Translations under genes and position numbers: made by a program
Source: Halothiobacillus sp.
GTDB taxonomy: Bacteria > Pseudomonadota > Gammaproteobacteria > Halothiobacillales > Halothiobacillaceae
Assembly: GCA_016278265.1 (NCBI GenBank)
Contig: JADQCE010000001.1
Coordinates: forward strand, 310,001 to 374,000
Direction of reading: 5' to 3'
DNA: 64,000 bases
In this document: in pieces, positions 34,691 through 44,196 of the stretch
Position numbering within the stretch: the first letter of the stretch is position 1
Layout of the letters: each line of letters starts with the position of its first letter
The notes under the pieces: generated by a model
What the model was told of the DNA's origin: nothing
The model's database searches: none
The model's input: only the letters and a program-made list of their open reading frames with translations

Positions 34691-35611
34691 TCAGGCCGGC
34701 TGGGGCAGCGCGGTGCGCAGTTTCTTGAGCGCGGCCGTCTCGATCTGGCGGATCCGCTCGGCCGAGACGCCATACTCGTCGGCCAATGTCTGCAGGGTGG
34801 CCTTGGGCTCGTCCAGCCAGCGACGGGAAAGGATGTCGCGGCTGCGGTCATCGAGCATCGAGAGCGCCGCGGTCATCGCGTCGACCCGATCATCGTCGTC
34901 GCGCTGCGAGGCGATGTCCTCGACCGAGAGCGCGTCCTGGTCGACCATGATCTGCTCGTAGGATGGGCCGTCGCCATCTTCCGAGCCATCGTAAGCCGGA
35001 GTATCGAGACCCATGTCGCGCCCGTAGAGGCGGGCCTCCATGGTCATGACCTCGCGCTCGGGCACGTCGAGTTCTTCAGCCATGGCCTCGGCTTCCGACT
35101 TGCTCAGCCAGCCGATCGAGTTCTTCATCTGGCGCATCTTGAAGAACAGCTTGCGCTGCGCCTTGGTGGTTGCCACCTTGACGATCCGCCAGTTCTTGAG
35201 GATGTACTCGTGGATCTCGGCGCGGATCCAGTGCACTGCGAAGGTCACCAGGCGGACCTTCTGGTCCGGGTCGAAGCGTTTGACCGCCTTCATCAGGCCG
35301 ATGTTGCCTTCCTGGATCAGGTCGGCCAGTGGCAGGCCGTAGCCCCGGTAGCCGCGGGCGACGTGCACGACGAACCGCAGGTGACCGAGCACGAGTTTTT
35401 GAGCCGCCTCGATGTCACCGGTTTCCTTCAGCCTATAGCCCAGTGCCTGCTCTTCTTCGACGGAGATGACGGGCAGACGACGCACCTCGTTGAGGTATTG
35501 AGACAACGAATCGCCCATCACCGGCGTGGTCATGCCGGCTGACAGGGTCTGAGCCGACAGGGCCGGGCCCCGCGATTTGCTGTCTGTCATCTGGTTGCCT
35601 GCTGTGTGCAT
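34691..35611 (-). CDS. rpoH: RNA polymerase sigma factor RpoH (sigma-32)
   Basis: RpoH directs heat-shock transcription. The 306-residue protein has region 2 (LADLIQEGNIGLMKAVKRFDPDQKVRLVTFAVHWIRAEIHEYILKNW). It also has the RpoH box just after (TTKAQRKLFFKMRQMK), which separates it from RpoD and RpoS, and region 4 ending in YGVSAERIRQIETAALKKLR. The start at 35611 follows GAGGCGAGAG; the frame stays open to 35665. A perfect CIRCE operator lies 47 bp upstream. The gene follows ftsX, as in E. coli. Confidence 0.96.
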   Translation of the reverse strand: MHTAGNQMTDSKSRGPALSAQTLSAGMTTPVMGDSLSQYLNEVRRLPVISVEEEQALGYRLKETGDIEAAQKLVLGHLRFVVHVARGYRGYGLPLADLIQEGNIGLMKAVKRFDPDQKVRLVTFAVHWIRAEIHEYILKNWRIVKVATTKAQRKLFFKMRQMKNSIGWLSKSEAEAMAEELDVPEREVMTMEARLYGRDMGLDTPAYDGSEDGDGPSYEQIMVDQDALSVEDIASQRDDDDRVDAMTAALSMLDDRSRDILSRRWLDEPKATLQTLADEYGVSAERIRQIETAALKKLRTALPQPA

Positions 35612-35658
35612 TCTCTCGCCTCGCTGCAAGTATCCCAATCGTGTCGTAGCCTCATATT

Positions 35659-35685
35659 TTAGCACTCGCGTAATGAGAGTGCTAA
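35659..35685 (-). promoter_or_regulatory. CIRCE operator (HrcA binding site) upstream of rpoH
   Basis: TTAGCACTC, nine bases (GCGTAATGA), GAGTGCTAA is an exact match to the CIRCE consensus TTAGCACTC-N9-GAGTGCTAA. On the minus strand the sequence TAAAAT overlaps the downstream arm and could be the -10 element of the rpoH promoter, so bound HrcA would block polymerase. CIRCE is best known at groESL and dnaK operons. Confidence 0.93.
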
Positions 35686-35749
35686 GTGCGATGCAAGTTC
35701 CATCGATCAGAGATCGGGCAGAAGAGACTAATACACCAATCGAAAAAAA

Positions 35750-36712
35750 TCATGGGGTGCTCAGGCGGCCGATATAGAAGCGGCCGATGACCTGGGCCGA
35801 CAGCCAGCCGAGCAAGGCCCCCGCGCTCATCAGGAGCAGCACCAGCGCCGGGTCGATCTGGGGCGAGATGGCCGCGCCGTAAGAGGCAGCAAACCGCTCG
35901 ATCGGGCCCGAGGTGACCGACATGGCCACACCGACCAGCCCACTGGCGACCACCCCGCCAAGCAGGCCACTCAGCGTGCCGTCGTAAAGAAGGGGGCGCA
36001 GCATGTAGCGCTCCGTGCCCCCGATGAGCGCGATGAGGGCGATCTCGCGGCGTCGCTCGTGCAATTCCAGTCGCAGGGTGTTGCTGACCACGAACACCAC
36101 GGTCAGGCCCAGCAGGAGCAGCAGCCACCAACCCAGTTCGTCGAAGAAGGCGCGGATTTGCTCCAGGCGCTGGATCCAGTCGTCCCCGGAGGAAAATTCG
36201 GCCACCGCCGGCTGCGCACGAAGACCCTCGGCCAGGGCCAGGCGGGTGTCGGAGCGCGCGTCGCTCAAGGTCAGTTCGATGACCCAGGGCAGCGGATTGG
36301 ACTCGAGTGCGTCCATGCCATCGATGTGGAGTCGTTCGGTCAGTGCCTCGAGACCTTCCTCGGGCGGGATGACGCGCTGCTCGGCCACTGTGGCCTGCCG
36401 GTCAAGCCAGTCGCGCAGCGTCCCGCGTGCGGCCTCGTCGGCATCGGTGGCGAGGTAGATGTCCATGCGGGCGGCATCACTCATCCAGATCGCACCCAAC
36501 CGCTCGACCTGGTGACCGAGGGTCATCACCAGGGCCGGCAGGCTGAGCACCACGCCCAGTACCAGGATGGTGGCCCAGGCGCCGACGGGGCGGCGAAGCA
36601 GCCGCATAAAGGCACCGCGCAGGCACTGGCGATGGTGGCGGCGCCAGGCCGCCATGGGGCGGCGGCTTTTCTCGCTGTTGCCACGCGCTTCGTTGATCGC
36701 CGGCCCGCTCAT
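35750..36712 (-). CDS. ftsX: Cell division protein FtsX
   Basis: FtsX is the membrane half of the FtsEX complex, which links the divisome to murein hydrolase activation. The 320-residue protein has a basic cytoplasmic N-terminus, one membrane helix (GAWATILVLGVVLSLPALVM), a periplasmic domain of about 140 residues, and three C-terminal helices with LLLGLTVVFVVSNTLRLELHERRREIALIALIGGTERYMLRPLLYDG. It overlaps ftsE by 4 bases (ATGA), the usual arrangement. rpoH follows it on the same strand but has its own control site. Confidence 0.94.
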   Translation of the reverse strand: MSGPAINEARGNSEKSRRPMAAWRRHHRQCLRGAFMRLLRRPVGAWATILVLGVVLSLPALVMTLGHQVERLGAIWMSDAARMDIYLATDADEAARGTLRDWLDRQATVAEQRVIPPEEGLEALTERLHIDGMDALESNPLPWVIELTLSDARSDTRLALAEGLRAQPAVAEFSSGDDWIQRLEQIRAFFDELGWWLLLLLGLTVVFVVSNTLRLELHERRREIALIALIGGTERYMLRPLLYDGTLSGLLGGVVASGLVGVAMSVTSGPIERFAASYGAAISPQIDPALVLLLMSAGALLGWLSAQVIGRFYIGRLSTP

Positions 36713-37380
36713 GACTCGGCCTCCTCGAAGGCGCTGATGCGCCCCTCGTTGAGGGCGATGCGCGGCACGGGGTATTGCTTGAGCAACTCGACGTCGTGAC
36801 TGGCGATCAGCACGGTCACGCCGACGGCGTGGAACTCGAAGAAACGGTCGAAGATATCGCGTGACAGGTCGGGGTCGAGGTTACCCGTGGGTTCGTCGGC
36901 CAGCAGGATCCGTGGTCGGTTGACCAGCGCGCGGGCGATGTTGACCCGCTGCTGCTCGCCGCCAGAGAGCTCCTCGATGCGCGCGCGCTGCCGACCCAGC
37001 AACCCGACCTTGTCGAGTGCGGCATCGACGCGCCGCCGGACGTCACCGGGCAGGTAGCCCGAGACCTGCAAGGGCAGGGCGACGTTGTCGAACACGGGTC
37101 GGTCGGTCAGCAGGTGGTGGTCCTGGAAAACCACGCCGATCTGCCGCCGCAGCTTGGGGTACTGGTGGTGCCCCATCTTGTTGAGATCGTAGCCACCGAT
37201 CAGCACCTTGCCCGAGGTCGGGCGGTCGAGTGCCGGGATCAGGCGCAGGAGTGTCGACTTGCCGGCCCCGGAATGGCCGGTGAGAAATGCCATTCGCCCG
37301 GTAGGCAGACGAAAATTGATGTCCTGCAGGCCGAATTGCCCGTTGGCGTAGCGGCGGGACACATTGGCGAATTCAATCAT
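36709..37380 (-). CDS. ftsE: Cell division ATP-binding protein FtsE
   Basis: The 223-residue ABC ATPase has Walker [11 protein letters not shown]-loop VFQDHHLL, signature LSGGEQQRV, Walker [13 protein letters not shown] and H-loop ASHD. It starts [14 protein letters not shown], typical of FtsE; GTG/ATG codons further upstream (to 37392) are less likely. It overlaps ftsX. It is preceded by a 237-bp gap from ftsY, which contains hairpins rather than a gene. Confidence 0.94.
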   Translation of the reverse strand: MIEFANVSRRYANGQFGLQDINFRLPTGRMAFLTGHSGAGKSTLLRLIPALDRPTSGKVLIGGYDLNKMGHHQYPKLRRQIGVVFQDHHLLTDRPVFDNVALPLQVSGYLPGDVRRRVDAALDKVGLLGRQRARIEELSGGEQQRVNIARALVNRPRILLADEPTGNLDPDLSRDIFDRFFEFHAVGVTVLIASHDVELLKQYPVPRIALNEGRISAFEEAES

Positions 37381-37617
37381 TGCGGCGGGCACCTCGAAAA
37401 CCTATTGCGCCGTTCGATTGCGGGGTCACGTGCTCGGTCGCTCCTCCCGCTTCGCGGGGAGCAAAGCCGGAGGAGCGGGGCGCGTGCGACGCAGGCAGGC
37501 CATGGAGGGCCTGCATTCGCCTATCTACTTGATATGTCTCGTCGCTCACTGCGCGGCTCCTTGCACTCTGAACTGGCACTCAAACTTGCTCATGACGGTT
37601 TTGGAGGCACCCGTGCC
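37381..37617. other. ftsY-ftsE intergenic region with competing hairpins
   Basis: No gene is credible here. GCTCCTCC (37440-37447) can pair with GGAGGAGC (37469-37476). It can also take part in a shorter hairpin closed by a TTCG tetraloop (CCGC-TTCG-CGGG). Next to the ftsY stop, GAGGCAC-CC-GTGCCTC (37604-37619) is a perfect stem overlapping the stop codon. None has a convincing T-run, so these may be RNA processing or pausing sites rather than terminators. Confidence 0.5.
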
Positions 37618-38856
<1,239 letters not shown>

Positions 38857-39031
38857 GAAATTGATGGTACCTGGGTTCGCGGCCGATGTTTGGCAGGTCG
38901 GAGCGGTGCCCCGCATGGCGCCGTCGGAGTTTATCATGCAGGCATTGCCCGGCGGTCCCGGTCACGGGTTTCCGGCGGCAGCAAAGGGGCGTCGGCCCAT
39001 CATCCATCAGCGATCGGCGAGGAGAGTCTTC

Positions 39032-39637
39032 ATGCCCAGCACTCCAAAGGGGCGAGCCCCGGCGCGCGGCGAGCAGGTGCGCATTATCGGTGGGGAGTGG
39101 CGGTCCCGGCGCCTGCGGTTTCCGTCGGCGCGGGATTTGCGTCCGACACCGGATCGCGTGCGCGAGACATTGTTCAACTGGCTGGGCCAGACCGTGCCGG
39201 GATGGCGGGTGCTCGATCTGTTTGCCGGCAGCGGGGTGCTCGGTATCGAGGCACTTTCACGCGGGGCGGCCTGGGTGGGATTCGTCGAGCGATCGACGCG
39301 GGTGGCCAAGGCGCTGGAGGAGAATCTGGCTCGCCTGGATGCCTCGCCGGAACGATTCTCGGTGTGGGCCATGAATGCCCGCCATTGGTTGTCTGCGGTG
39401 CCCGAGACGCTGGATGGACCGATCGATCTGGTCTTTCTCGACCCGCCGTTCCGTCAGCCGGATTTACTGCAGGGGGCGCTGGATGCCCTGGCGGAGGCGC
39501 CTTGGCTGGCCGAGGATGCGCGGGTGTTTGTCGAGGGGGCGGCGCTCGAGTCCCTCAGGCTTCCGGAGGGGTTCGTCGCGAGTCGCGAAACGCGGGCGGG
39601 GGAGAGTCGCTCGGTATTGCTTGAACGGCAGGCTTGA
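39032..39637 (+). CDS. rsmD: 16S rRNA (guanine(966)-N(2))-methyltransferase RsmD
   Basis: The 201-residue methyltransferase has RIIGGEWRSRRLRFP and LRPTPDRVRETLFNWL at the N-terminus. The SAM motif is VLDLFAGSGVLGIEALSRGA, and the catalytic motif is FLDPPF. These are diagnostic of RsmD. GAGGAGAG lies upstream of the ATG at 39032. It converges with flgN, with 4 bases between the stops. Confidence 0.95.
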   Translation: MPSTPKGRAPARGEQVRIIGGEWRSRRLRFPSARDLRPTPDRVRETLFNWLGQTVPGWRVLDLFAGSGVLGIEALSRGAAWVGFVERSTRVAKALEENLARLDASPERFSVWAMNARHWLSAVPETLDGPIDLVFLDPPFRQPDLLQGALDALAEAPWLAEDARVFVEGAALESLRLPEGFVASRETRAGESRSVLLERQA

Positions 39638-39641
39638 TGCG

Positions 39642-40139
39642 TCAGGCGTCGCCCAGGGTCCGGCCGCGATTAGCGGCGTTGTGCTCGGTGCCGCCGGCGG
39701 TGTAGAGCGAGCCGGCCGGCTCGTCACGCTGGATCAGGAAGTCGATTCGCTCGCCGAGGAAATGATCGATGCGCCGCAGGGCCATCAGGTTGGTCTCCGA
39801 CAGATCGCGGAAGCGCCGCGCGGTGTCTTTTAGTTCTTCCCAAGTGGCGCGTGCCGATGCGTTCTCGTGTTCCAGCGCGGTTTGGGTGTCGGTCTGGCCC
39901 GCGGCCGTCAACCACTCCAGTCGAGCCTGCTCGGCCTCGGCCAGTGCCTGGTTGTGTTCGCGGATCTGGCGGAACACCTCGTCGAACTCGTCGAGTGATG
40001 GGGTTTCTTGGCGTCGCAGCAGGGCGGCGAGTGCCTGGTGGTCGTCGAGCAGCGCCCGTGCCGGCTCGAGCATGCCGGCCAGCCAGTCGGTGGACGAGGG
40101 GGTGTTTTCGGCGGGCGCGCGGGTATCGAACTGGGTCAT
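39642..40139 (-). CDS. flgN: Flagellar chaperone FlgN
   Basis: FlgN is the export chaperone for the hook-filament junction proteins FlgK and FlgL. The 165-residue protein is almost wholly helical, with ARALLDDHQALAALLRRQETPSLDEF and a C-terminal amphipathic region containing LSETNLMALRRIDHFLGERIDFL. Sequence conservation in the family is low, so the call rests on size, helical content, and position after flgM. It is presumably transcribed from the FliA promoter ahead of flgM. Confidence 0.85.
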   Translation of the reverse strand: MTQFDTRAPAENTPSSTDWLAGMLEPARALLDDHQALAALLRRQETPSLDEFDEVFRQIREHNQALAEAEQARLEWLTAAGQTDTQTALEHENASARATWEELKDTARRFRDLSETNLMALRRIDHFLGERIDFLIQRDEPAGSLYTAGGTEHNAANRGRTLGDA

Positions 40140-40227
40140 GTTTGGGTGCCTGCTTGGCGTTCCTGCCTGATGTTCATGGATGCCGTGGAGTCAGGGTGAG
40201 CATACGAATTGTCCGCGCCCAATAGAA

Positions 40228-40258
40228 GCACCCCGGTCGGGTCATCCCGCCGGGGTGT
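40228..40258 (-). terminator. Hairpin between flgM and flgN, possible weak terminator or attenuator
   Basis: On the minus strand CACCCCGG-CGGG, ATGA, CCCG-A-CCGGGGTG forms a stem of about 12 pairs with one bulged base. Only CTTCT follows, so full termination is doubtful. It could set the flgM:flgN ratio. Confidence 0.45.
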
Positions 40259-40298
40259 CTTGTGCCGGGTTTGGCCGGCGCCCTGATCACCTGGGTGA

Positions 40299-40616
40299 TT
40301 ACAGCGTCTCGAACTGGCGCAGCCTCTCGGCGATGCGGCCGGAATCGATCTGGTACTCGCCCTGACCGATCAGGTCCTTGATGCGATCGACCTTGGCCTG
40401 ATCGAAGGGGGCGGAGTCGGCCAGTGACTGACCCAATTCCCGGAGCTGGGCAGCCCCGCTGGAGAGCGTCACGGCGTCATCCTCCTTGATGCCCGTCGTC
40501 GCGCTGCCAGCCGCTTGCTGGCTCTCGCCCTTGGCTTCGGCCCGACCGCGGGACGAGTCCACTGACGAATTCGGGCCCAGATTGCGCGGGCCAAAGCCGT
40601 TGATTTCGTTTGCCAT
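40299..40616 (-). CDS. flgM: Anti-sigma-28 factor FlgM
   Basis: FlgM holds FliA inactive until the hook is complete and is then exported. The 105-residue protein has a polar, probably disordered first half, followed by the FliA-binding helices: DDAVTLSSGAAQLRELGQSLADSAPFDQAKVDRIKDLIGQGEYQID and RIAERLRQFE. This matches FlgM. Its FliA promoter lies 100-125 bases upstream, giving the usual negative feedback loop. Confidence 0.93.
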   Translation of the reverse strand: MANEINGFGPRNLGPNSSVDSSRGRAEAKGESQQAAGSATTGIKEDDAVTLSSGAAQLRELGQSLADSAPFDQAKVDRIKDLIGQGEYQIDSGRIAERLRQFETL

Positions 40617-40715
40617 GGTGTTTGATCCTTCCTGTCTCGGACGATGTGTCCGCGCCGTGGCACGGGCCCGGCTGGCAGGCGTGTAGGTTAACTCAAAATG
40701 TTCCGTCGCCCTTGA

Positions 40716-40742
40716 ACATCGGCCGGTTGGCGGAAAACTTTA
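40716..40742 (-). promoter_or_regulatory. FliA (sigma-28) promoter of flgM-flgN
   Basis: On the minus strand TAAA (40742-40739), 15 bp, GCCGATGT (40723-40716) matches the sigma-28 consensus with two mismatches in the last positions. It lies between flgA and flgM. Confidence 0.87.
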
Positions 40743-40799
40743 GCGTCGACTTAAATGCTTGTGTAAACCGGCGCTCCTGATCGGTTTCGTGTCGCCAAC

Positions 40800-41561
40800 T
40801 CAGTGGCCGATCGCCTCGACGGAGCGGCTGTCGATGACGACGGTCTCTATCACCTTGCCGGAGCCGGTGTTCTTCACCTTGACTCGTTGGCCCACGCCGG
40901 CGCGGCCTTGGACTTCGCCGGTCGAGCCGACCACAAACCCGCCGTGGCCGACCTGGATGGAGACGATATCACCGCGCTCGACCACAGCGTTGATGCCCAG
41001 GTTGTGCGCGGTGACCAATTGACCCGACTGTAGGGGTTGAGTCGCCATCATGCCGACAAGTTCCGCGGGGTCGGTGTAGTACTGGCGTCGGGCACGGTTG
41101 GCATCCACGGTTGCCACATCGAGATCCTCGAGGCTGAGCACGTCACCGGTGGCCAGTGGTCGGGCGGCGACCACCGCCTGCTGCCGCCGGCTGAGTTCGA
41201 CCGGGACGTAGATGCGCCAGGGTGAGTTGCCGTGACAACTGACCTTCACCGTCTGGTGGCTGCGGTTGAGATTGAGGGGGCGCCCCTCGTTGATTTCCAG
41301 TGCCTGGTCACACACACCCAAGCGCAGCCGGGGGTCGAGGCGCCCGGCTCGCAGGGTTAGCTGGCCGTTGCCTCCACCTTGTGCGTCGAGGAATGCCCCC
41401 ATGGCCTGGCTTACCTGTGCCTGTACGGTTTCGGGCGAGTCGTTTGGCTCGGCCAGCACTATGGCCGGCGTCAGTAGCCAGGCGGCGAGCAGCATCGAAC
41501 GCAGCAAGGCGTGTCCGGGTGATGCGCCGGTTGGTCGAGCGAAAGCGCGGTAATTACTCAT
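40800..41561 (-). CDS. flgA: Flagellar P-ring assembly chaperone FlgA
   Basis: FlgA is a periplasmic chaperone for FlgI. The 253-residue protein has a basic head and a signal segment (SMLLAAWLLTPAIVLAEPND). The SAF-like domain follows: WRIYVPVELSRRQQAVVAARPLATGDVLSLEDLDVATVD, AELVGMMATQPLQSGQLVTAHNL, VERGDIVSIQVGHGGFVVGSTGEVQGRAGVGQRVKVKN. It belongs to the flgA-flgM-flgN strand that diverges from cheV. Confidence 0.94.
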   Translation of the reverse strand: MSNYRAFARPTGASPGHALLRSMLLAAWLLTPAIVLAEPNDSPETVQAQVSQAMGAFLDAQGGGNGQLTLRAGRLDPRLRLGVCDQALEINEGRPLNLNRSHQTVKVSCHGNSPWRIYVPVELSRRQQAVVAARPLATGDVLSLEDLDVATVDANRARRQYYTDPAELVGMMATQPLQSGQLVTAHNLGINAVVERGDIVSIQVGHGGFVVGSTGEVQGRAGVGQRVKVKNTGSGKVIETVVIDSRSVEAIGH

Positions 41562-41606
41562 CGGGATGCAAATGGTGGCCTCGGGTTGCTTGCGCTAGTT
41601 TTTTAA

Positions 41607-41621
41607 GCACTTACTATGCCA
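41607..41621 (-). promoter_or_regulatory. Possible sigma-54 promoter of flgA
   Basis: On the minus strand TGGCATAGTAAGTGC keeps the invariant GG and GC at 12-bp spacing but matches the full consensus TGGCAC-N5-TTGC only in part. It ends 45 bases before the flgA start. It is weaker than the flgB and flgF sites. Confidence 0.45.
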
Positions 41622-41778
41622 TTCCACGCGGCGGCCGCCCGTCGGATCCACGCGGCGGCGGTGAGGGGCAACCCTCGCGCGACTGCGCTACCATGACGGC
41701 ACGGCGTCGCTGCCGACCCGCTTAAGAACATGATCGAGCAAATCAGCCCGGCCGATGGGTTCGAATCGAGTGCGATGC

Positions 41779-41805
41779 TAAAGATTGCGCCGATGAGGCC
41801 GATAC
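41779..41805 (+). promoter_or_regulatory. FliA (sigma-28) promoter of cheV-cheR
   Basis: TAAA (41779-41782), 15 bp, GCCGATAC (41798-41805) differs from the sigma-28 consensus by one base. It lies 58 bp upstream of the cheV start. Confidence 0.92.
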
Positions 41806-41863
41806 GCCGTCTGATTAACGAAGAGTCCCCGCCACTTTCTGCGTCACCAGGACAGGACAAGCC

Positions 41864-42823
41864 GTGAAAAGCAACGTGATGTCATCAGTCGATTCCCGCA
41901 CCCAGCTGGCCGGTCGTAACCGTCTGGAGCTTCTGGTGTTCGGCCTGGGTACTGACCAGCGCTTCGGGATAAATGTCTTCAAGGTCCGCGAAGTGATTCG
42001 TTGTCCGAAGCTGACGGACGTACCGCACTCGGACAGCTCGATTCGCGGCATTGCCGACGTGCGCGGGCATACGATCACCGTCATCGATCTGTCGGAGGCG
42101 ATCGGCAAGGGGCGCATGACGGACGAGCAGGTACAGAACGCCTTCGTCATCATCACCGAGTACAACCGTGCCGTGCAGGGGTTCCTGGTGCATTCGGTCG
42201 ACCGGATCGTCAATCTGTCCTGGAAGGAAGTGCTGACCCCGCCGAGTGGGACCAACAACTCCAACTTCCTGACCGCCGTGGCCCGCATCGACAAGCAGCT
42301 GGTGGAGATCATCGATGTCGAGCAGATCTTTGCCCGCGTTGTTGGCGTGGCCGACACGGTGTCCGACGACGTGATCGGCGAATACGGTCATATTGCCAAG
42401 GGCTCGGACCTGGTGTTGGTCGTCGACGACTCGGTGGTCGCTCGCAAGCAGGTGGAAAGCACCCTCGAGCAGATGCATCTCAAGTCGGTGGTCACCAAGA
42501 ACGGCCAGGAGGCCATCGACACGCTCCGACGCTGGAAGGAAAAGCAGCCTGAACAACTCGAGCGGCTGGCCATGGTGGTCTCGGACATCGAGATGCCCAC
42601 GATGGACGGTTATACATTGACCTCGCTGATCCGGCAGGACCCCGTGCTCAAGGGCATCTACGTCATCTTGCACTCCTCGCTCAGTGGCGTGTTCAACGAA
42701 AAGATGGTCAAGCAGGTCGGCGCCGATCGCTTTATCCCGAAGTTCCATCCGGACGACCTGGCCCGGGTTGTGGGTGAAACACTTCGCCGCCACGAGGTGC
42801 ACCAAGCCGTGGACGAGGCTTGA
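41864..42823 (+). CDS. cheV: Chemotaxis coupling/response-regulator protein CheV
   Basis: CheV links chemoreceptors to CheA through a CheW-like domain and tunes coupling by phosphorylation of its receiver domain. The 319-residue protein has a CheW domain (NRLELLVFGLGTDQRFGINVFKVREVI, DVRGHTITVIDLSEAIG) to about residue 165. A receiver follows with LVVDDSVVARK, the phosphorylated aspartate in VVSDIEMPTMDGYTL, a threonine/serine-type LHSSLS switch position, and FIPKFHPDDLA. The start is GTG at 41864; an ATG at 41879 is an alternative. cheR starts 9 bases after the stop. Confidence 0.94.
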   Translation: MKSNVMSSVDSRTQLAGRNRLELLVFGLGTDQRFGINVFKVREVIRCPKLTDVPHSDSSIRGIADVRGHTITVIDLSEAIGKGRMTDEQVQNAFVIITEYNRAVQGFLVHSVDRIVNLSWKEVLTPPSGTNNSNFLTAVARIDKQLVEIIDVEQIFARVVGVADTVSDDVIGEYGHIAKGSDLVLVVDDSVVARKQVESTLEQMHLKSVVTKNGQEAIDTLRRWKEKQPEQLERLAMVVSDIEMPTMDGYTLTSLIRQDPVLKGIYVILHSSLSGVFNEKMVKQVGADRFIPKFHPDDLARVVGETLRRHEVHQAVDEA

Positions 42824-42831
42824 TCTGCGGC

Positions 42832-43635
42832 ATGAAGGTCGAAACCTTCGATCGGTTCTGCGCGTTTCTGGAACAGCACAGCGGTATCTTGCTGAGCCGT
42901 GACAAGCAGTACCTGGTGGAAACCCGGCTGTCGCGCGTGGCCCGTTCGAAGGGTCATGCTTCGGTGGAGGCCTTGATCGACGTATTGCTATCGCGGCGCG
43001 ATCGCATGCTGGCGCGTGACGTGGTCGACGCCATGACCACCAACGAAACGCTCTGGTTCCGTGATGGTTACCCCTTTGCTGCGCTGGAAAAGAAATTCTT
43101 CCCTGAGGCGGCCGCCGCGAAGAAATCCAGTTACCGGATCTGGTCGGCGGCCTGCTCCACCGGACAGGAAGCGTTTTCGATCAGCATCATTGCCGAGGAG
43201 CAGCGGGTGCCGTTCAATCTTGAGATCGTCGGTACCGACATCTCCGAGGCCGTGGTGGAGAAGGCCCGCCAGGGTGTTTTCGATGATCTCTCCCTGGGGC
43301 GTGGGCTGTCTCCAGAGCGAAAGCGTCAATATTTCGTCAAGACCGGTGATGGCTGGAAGGTCTCGCCCCAGATCAGTCGCCGGACGCAGTTTCGCGTCGG
43401 CAACCTGCTCGAGTTGCGTCCCGAGTCCCGTCGCTACGACCTGGTCTTCTGCCGCAATGTCCTGATCTACTTCTCGCGCGAGACCAAGGCGAAGATCATC
43501 GACCGCATTGCCGACACGCTGGTGCCGGGTGGCTACCTGATCCTCGGCGCCTCGGAGTCATTGACCCAGCTCTCCGACCGCTTTACCCCCGAACGATTAC
43601 CCACCGGTGGCACCGCCTACCGACTCAAGGACTGA
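42832..43635 (+). CDS. cheR: Chemotaxis protein methyltransferase CheR
   Basis: CheR methylates glutamates of chemoreceptors using SAM. The 267-residue protein has the N-terminal helical domain (FDRFCAFLEQHSGILLSRDKQYLVETRL) and the methyltransferase core: TTNETLWFRD, RIWSAACSTGQEAFSISI (SAM motif), VGTDISEAVVEKARQG, DLVFCRNVLIYFSRETK, GGYLILGASESL. No TPR or pentapeptide extension is present. Its position between cheV and flgB is the same as in Pseudomonas. An intrinsic terminator follows 62 bases downstream. Confidence 0.95.
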   Translation: MKVETFDRFCAFLEQHSGILLSRDKQYLVETRLSRVARSKGHASVEALIDVLLSRRDRMLARDVVDAMTTNETLWFRDGYPFAALEKKFFPEAAAAKKSSYRIWSAACSTGQEAFSISIIAEEQRVPFNLEIVGTDISEAVVEKARQGVFDDLSLGRGLSPERKRQYFVKTGDGWKVSPQISRRTQFRVGNLLELRPESRRYDLVFCRNVLIYFSRETKAKIIDRIADTLVPGGYLILGASESLTQLSDRFTPERLPTGGTAYRLKD

Positions 43636-43675
43636 CACACCCCCAAAGGGAGTCCCTCCGGCTCGATTCTCAAAA

Positions 43676-43692
43676 CTGGCACGCTTATCGCA
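43676..43692 (+). promoter_or_regulatory. Sigma-54 promoter of flgBCDE
   Basis: CTGGCACG-CTTA-TCGCA keeps GG at 43678-43679 and GC at 43690-43691 with 12-bp spacing, close to the consensus YTGGCACG-N4-TTGCW. The predicted start of transcription is about 43703. Confidence 0.88.
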
Positions 43693-43696
43693 TAAG

Positions 43697-43729
43697 CCCT
43701 CGGCACTGACATTGTGTCGAGGGTTTTTT
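43697..43729 (+). terminator. Intrinsic terminator overlapping the flgB promoter start and ribosome site
   Basis: CCCTCGGCAC (43697-43706), TGACATT, GTGTCGAGGG (43714-43723) then TTTTTT forms a ten-pair stem with one G-U pair. It ends directly before the flgB ATG. GAGGG at 43719-43723 is both the 3' arm of the stem and the flgB ribosome site. The first six bases of the 5' arm lie upstream of the predicted sigma-54 start at about 43703. Only read-through RNA from cheV-cheR could therefore form the full stem. Confidence 0.82.
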
Positions 43730-43730
43730 C

Positions 43731-44144
43731 ATGTCGATCATCAATGACCGCCTGCTTGGCATCCACGACGATGCCCTGATGCTCCAGGAGCGCAGTCTCA
43801 AGCTGCGCGCCGAGAACATCGCCAATGCCGACACGCCGGGCTACAAGGCGCGGGTAATGTCGTTCGATCAGGCGATGGAAACGGCGTTGCAGAGCAAGTC
43901 CTCCTCGCAGGCCGGGAGTGCCGGGCGCCTGATGACAGAGGATCCGCGCCAGATTGGTGGCGGGTCGTCCTCGTCGATCCGCGAAGGCTTTTCCGTACCG
44001 GATGCGCCGGCGCTGGACGGCAACACCGTCGATCTGGACAAGGAGCGGGTGGGCTTCACCCAGGATGCCGTGGGCTATCAGACGACGCTTTCGTTCCTCA
44101 ACAGTCGCGTTGCCGGCATCAAGAAGGCCCTGAGTGGCCAGTGA
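43731..44144 (+). CDS. flgB: Flagellar basal-body rod protein FlgB
   Basis: FlgB is the proximal rod subunit joining the MS ring. The 137-residue protein has the rod signature ERSLKLRAENIANADTPGYKARVMSFDQAME near the N-terminus and the C-terminal helix VDLDKERVGFTQDAVGYQTTLSFLNSRVAGIKKAL. It opens the flgBCDE unit. Its GAGGG ribosome site is part of a terminator-type hairpin. Confidence 0.96.
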   Translation: MSIINDRLLGIHDDALMLQERSLKLRAENIANADTPGYKARVMSFDQAMETALQSKSSSQAGSAGRLMTEDPRQIGGGSSSSIREGFSVPDAPALDGNTVDLDKERVGFTQDAVGYQTTLSFLNSRVAGIKKALSGQ

Positions 44145-44196
44145 TGACCGATTCGGCACTCCGCGACCTACACTTTCCAGTCAAGGCAGGTGAATC

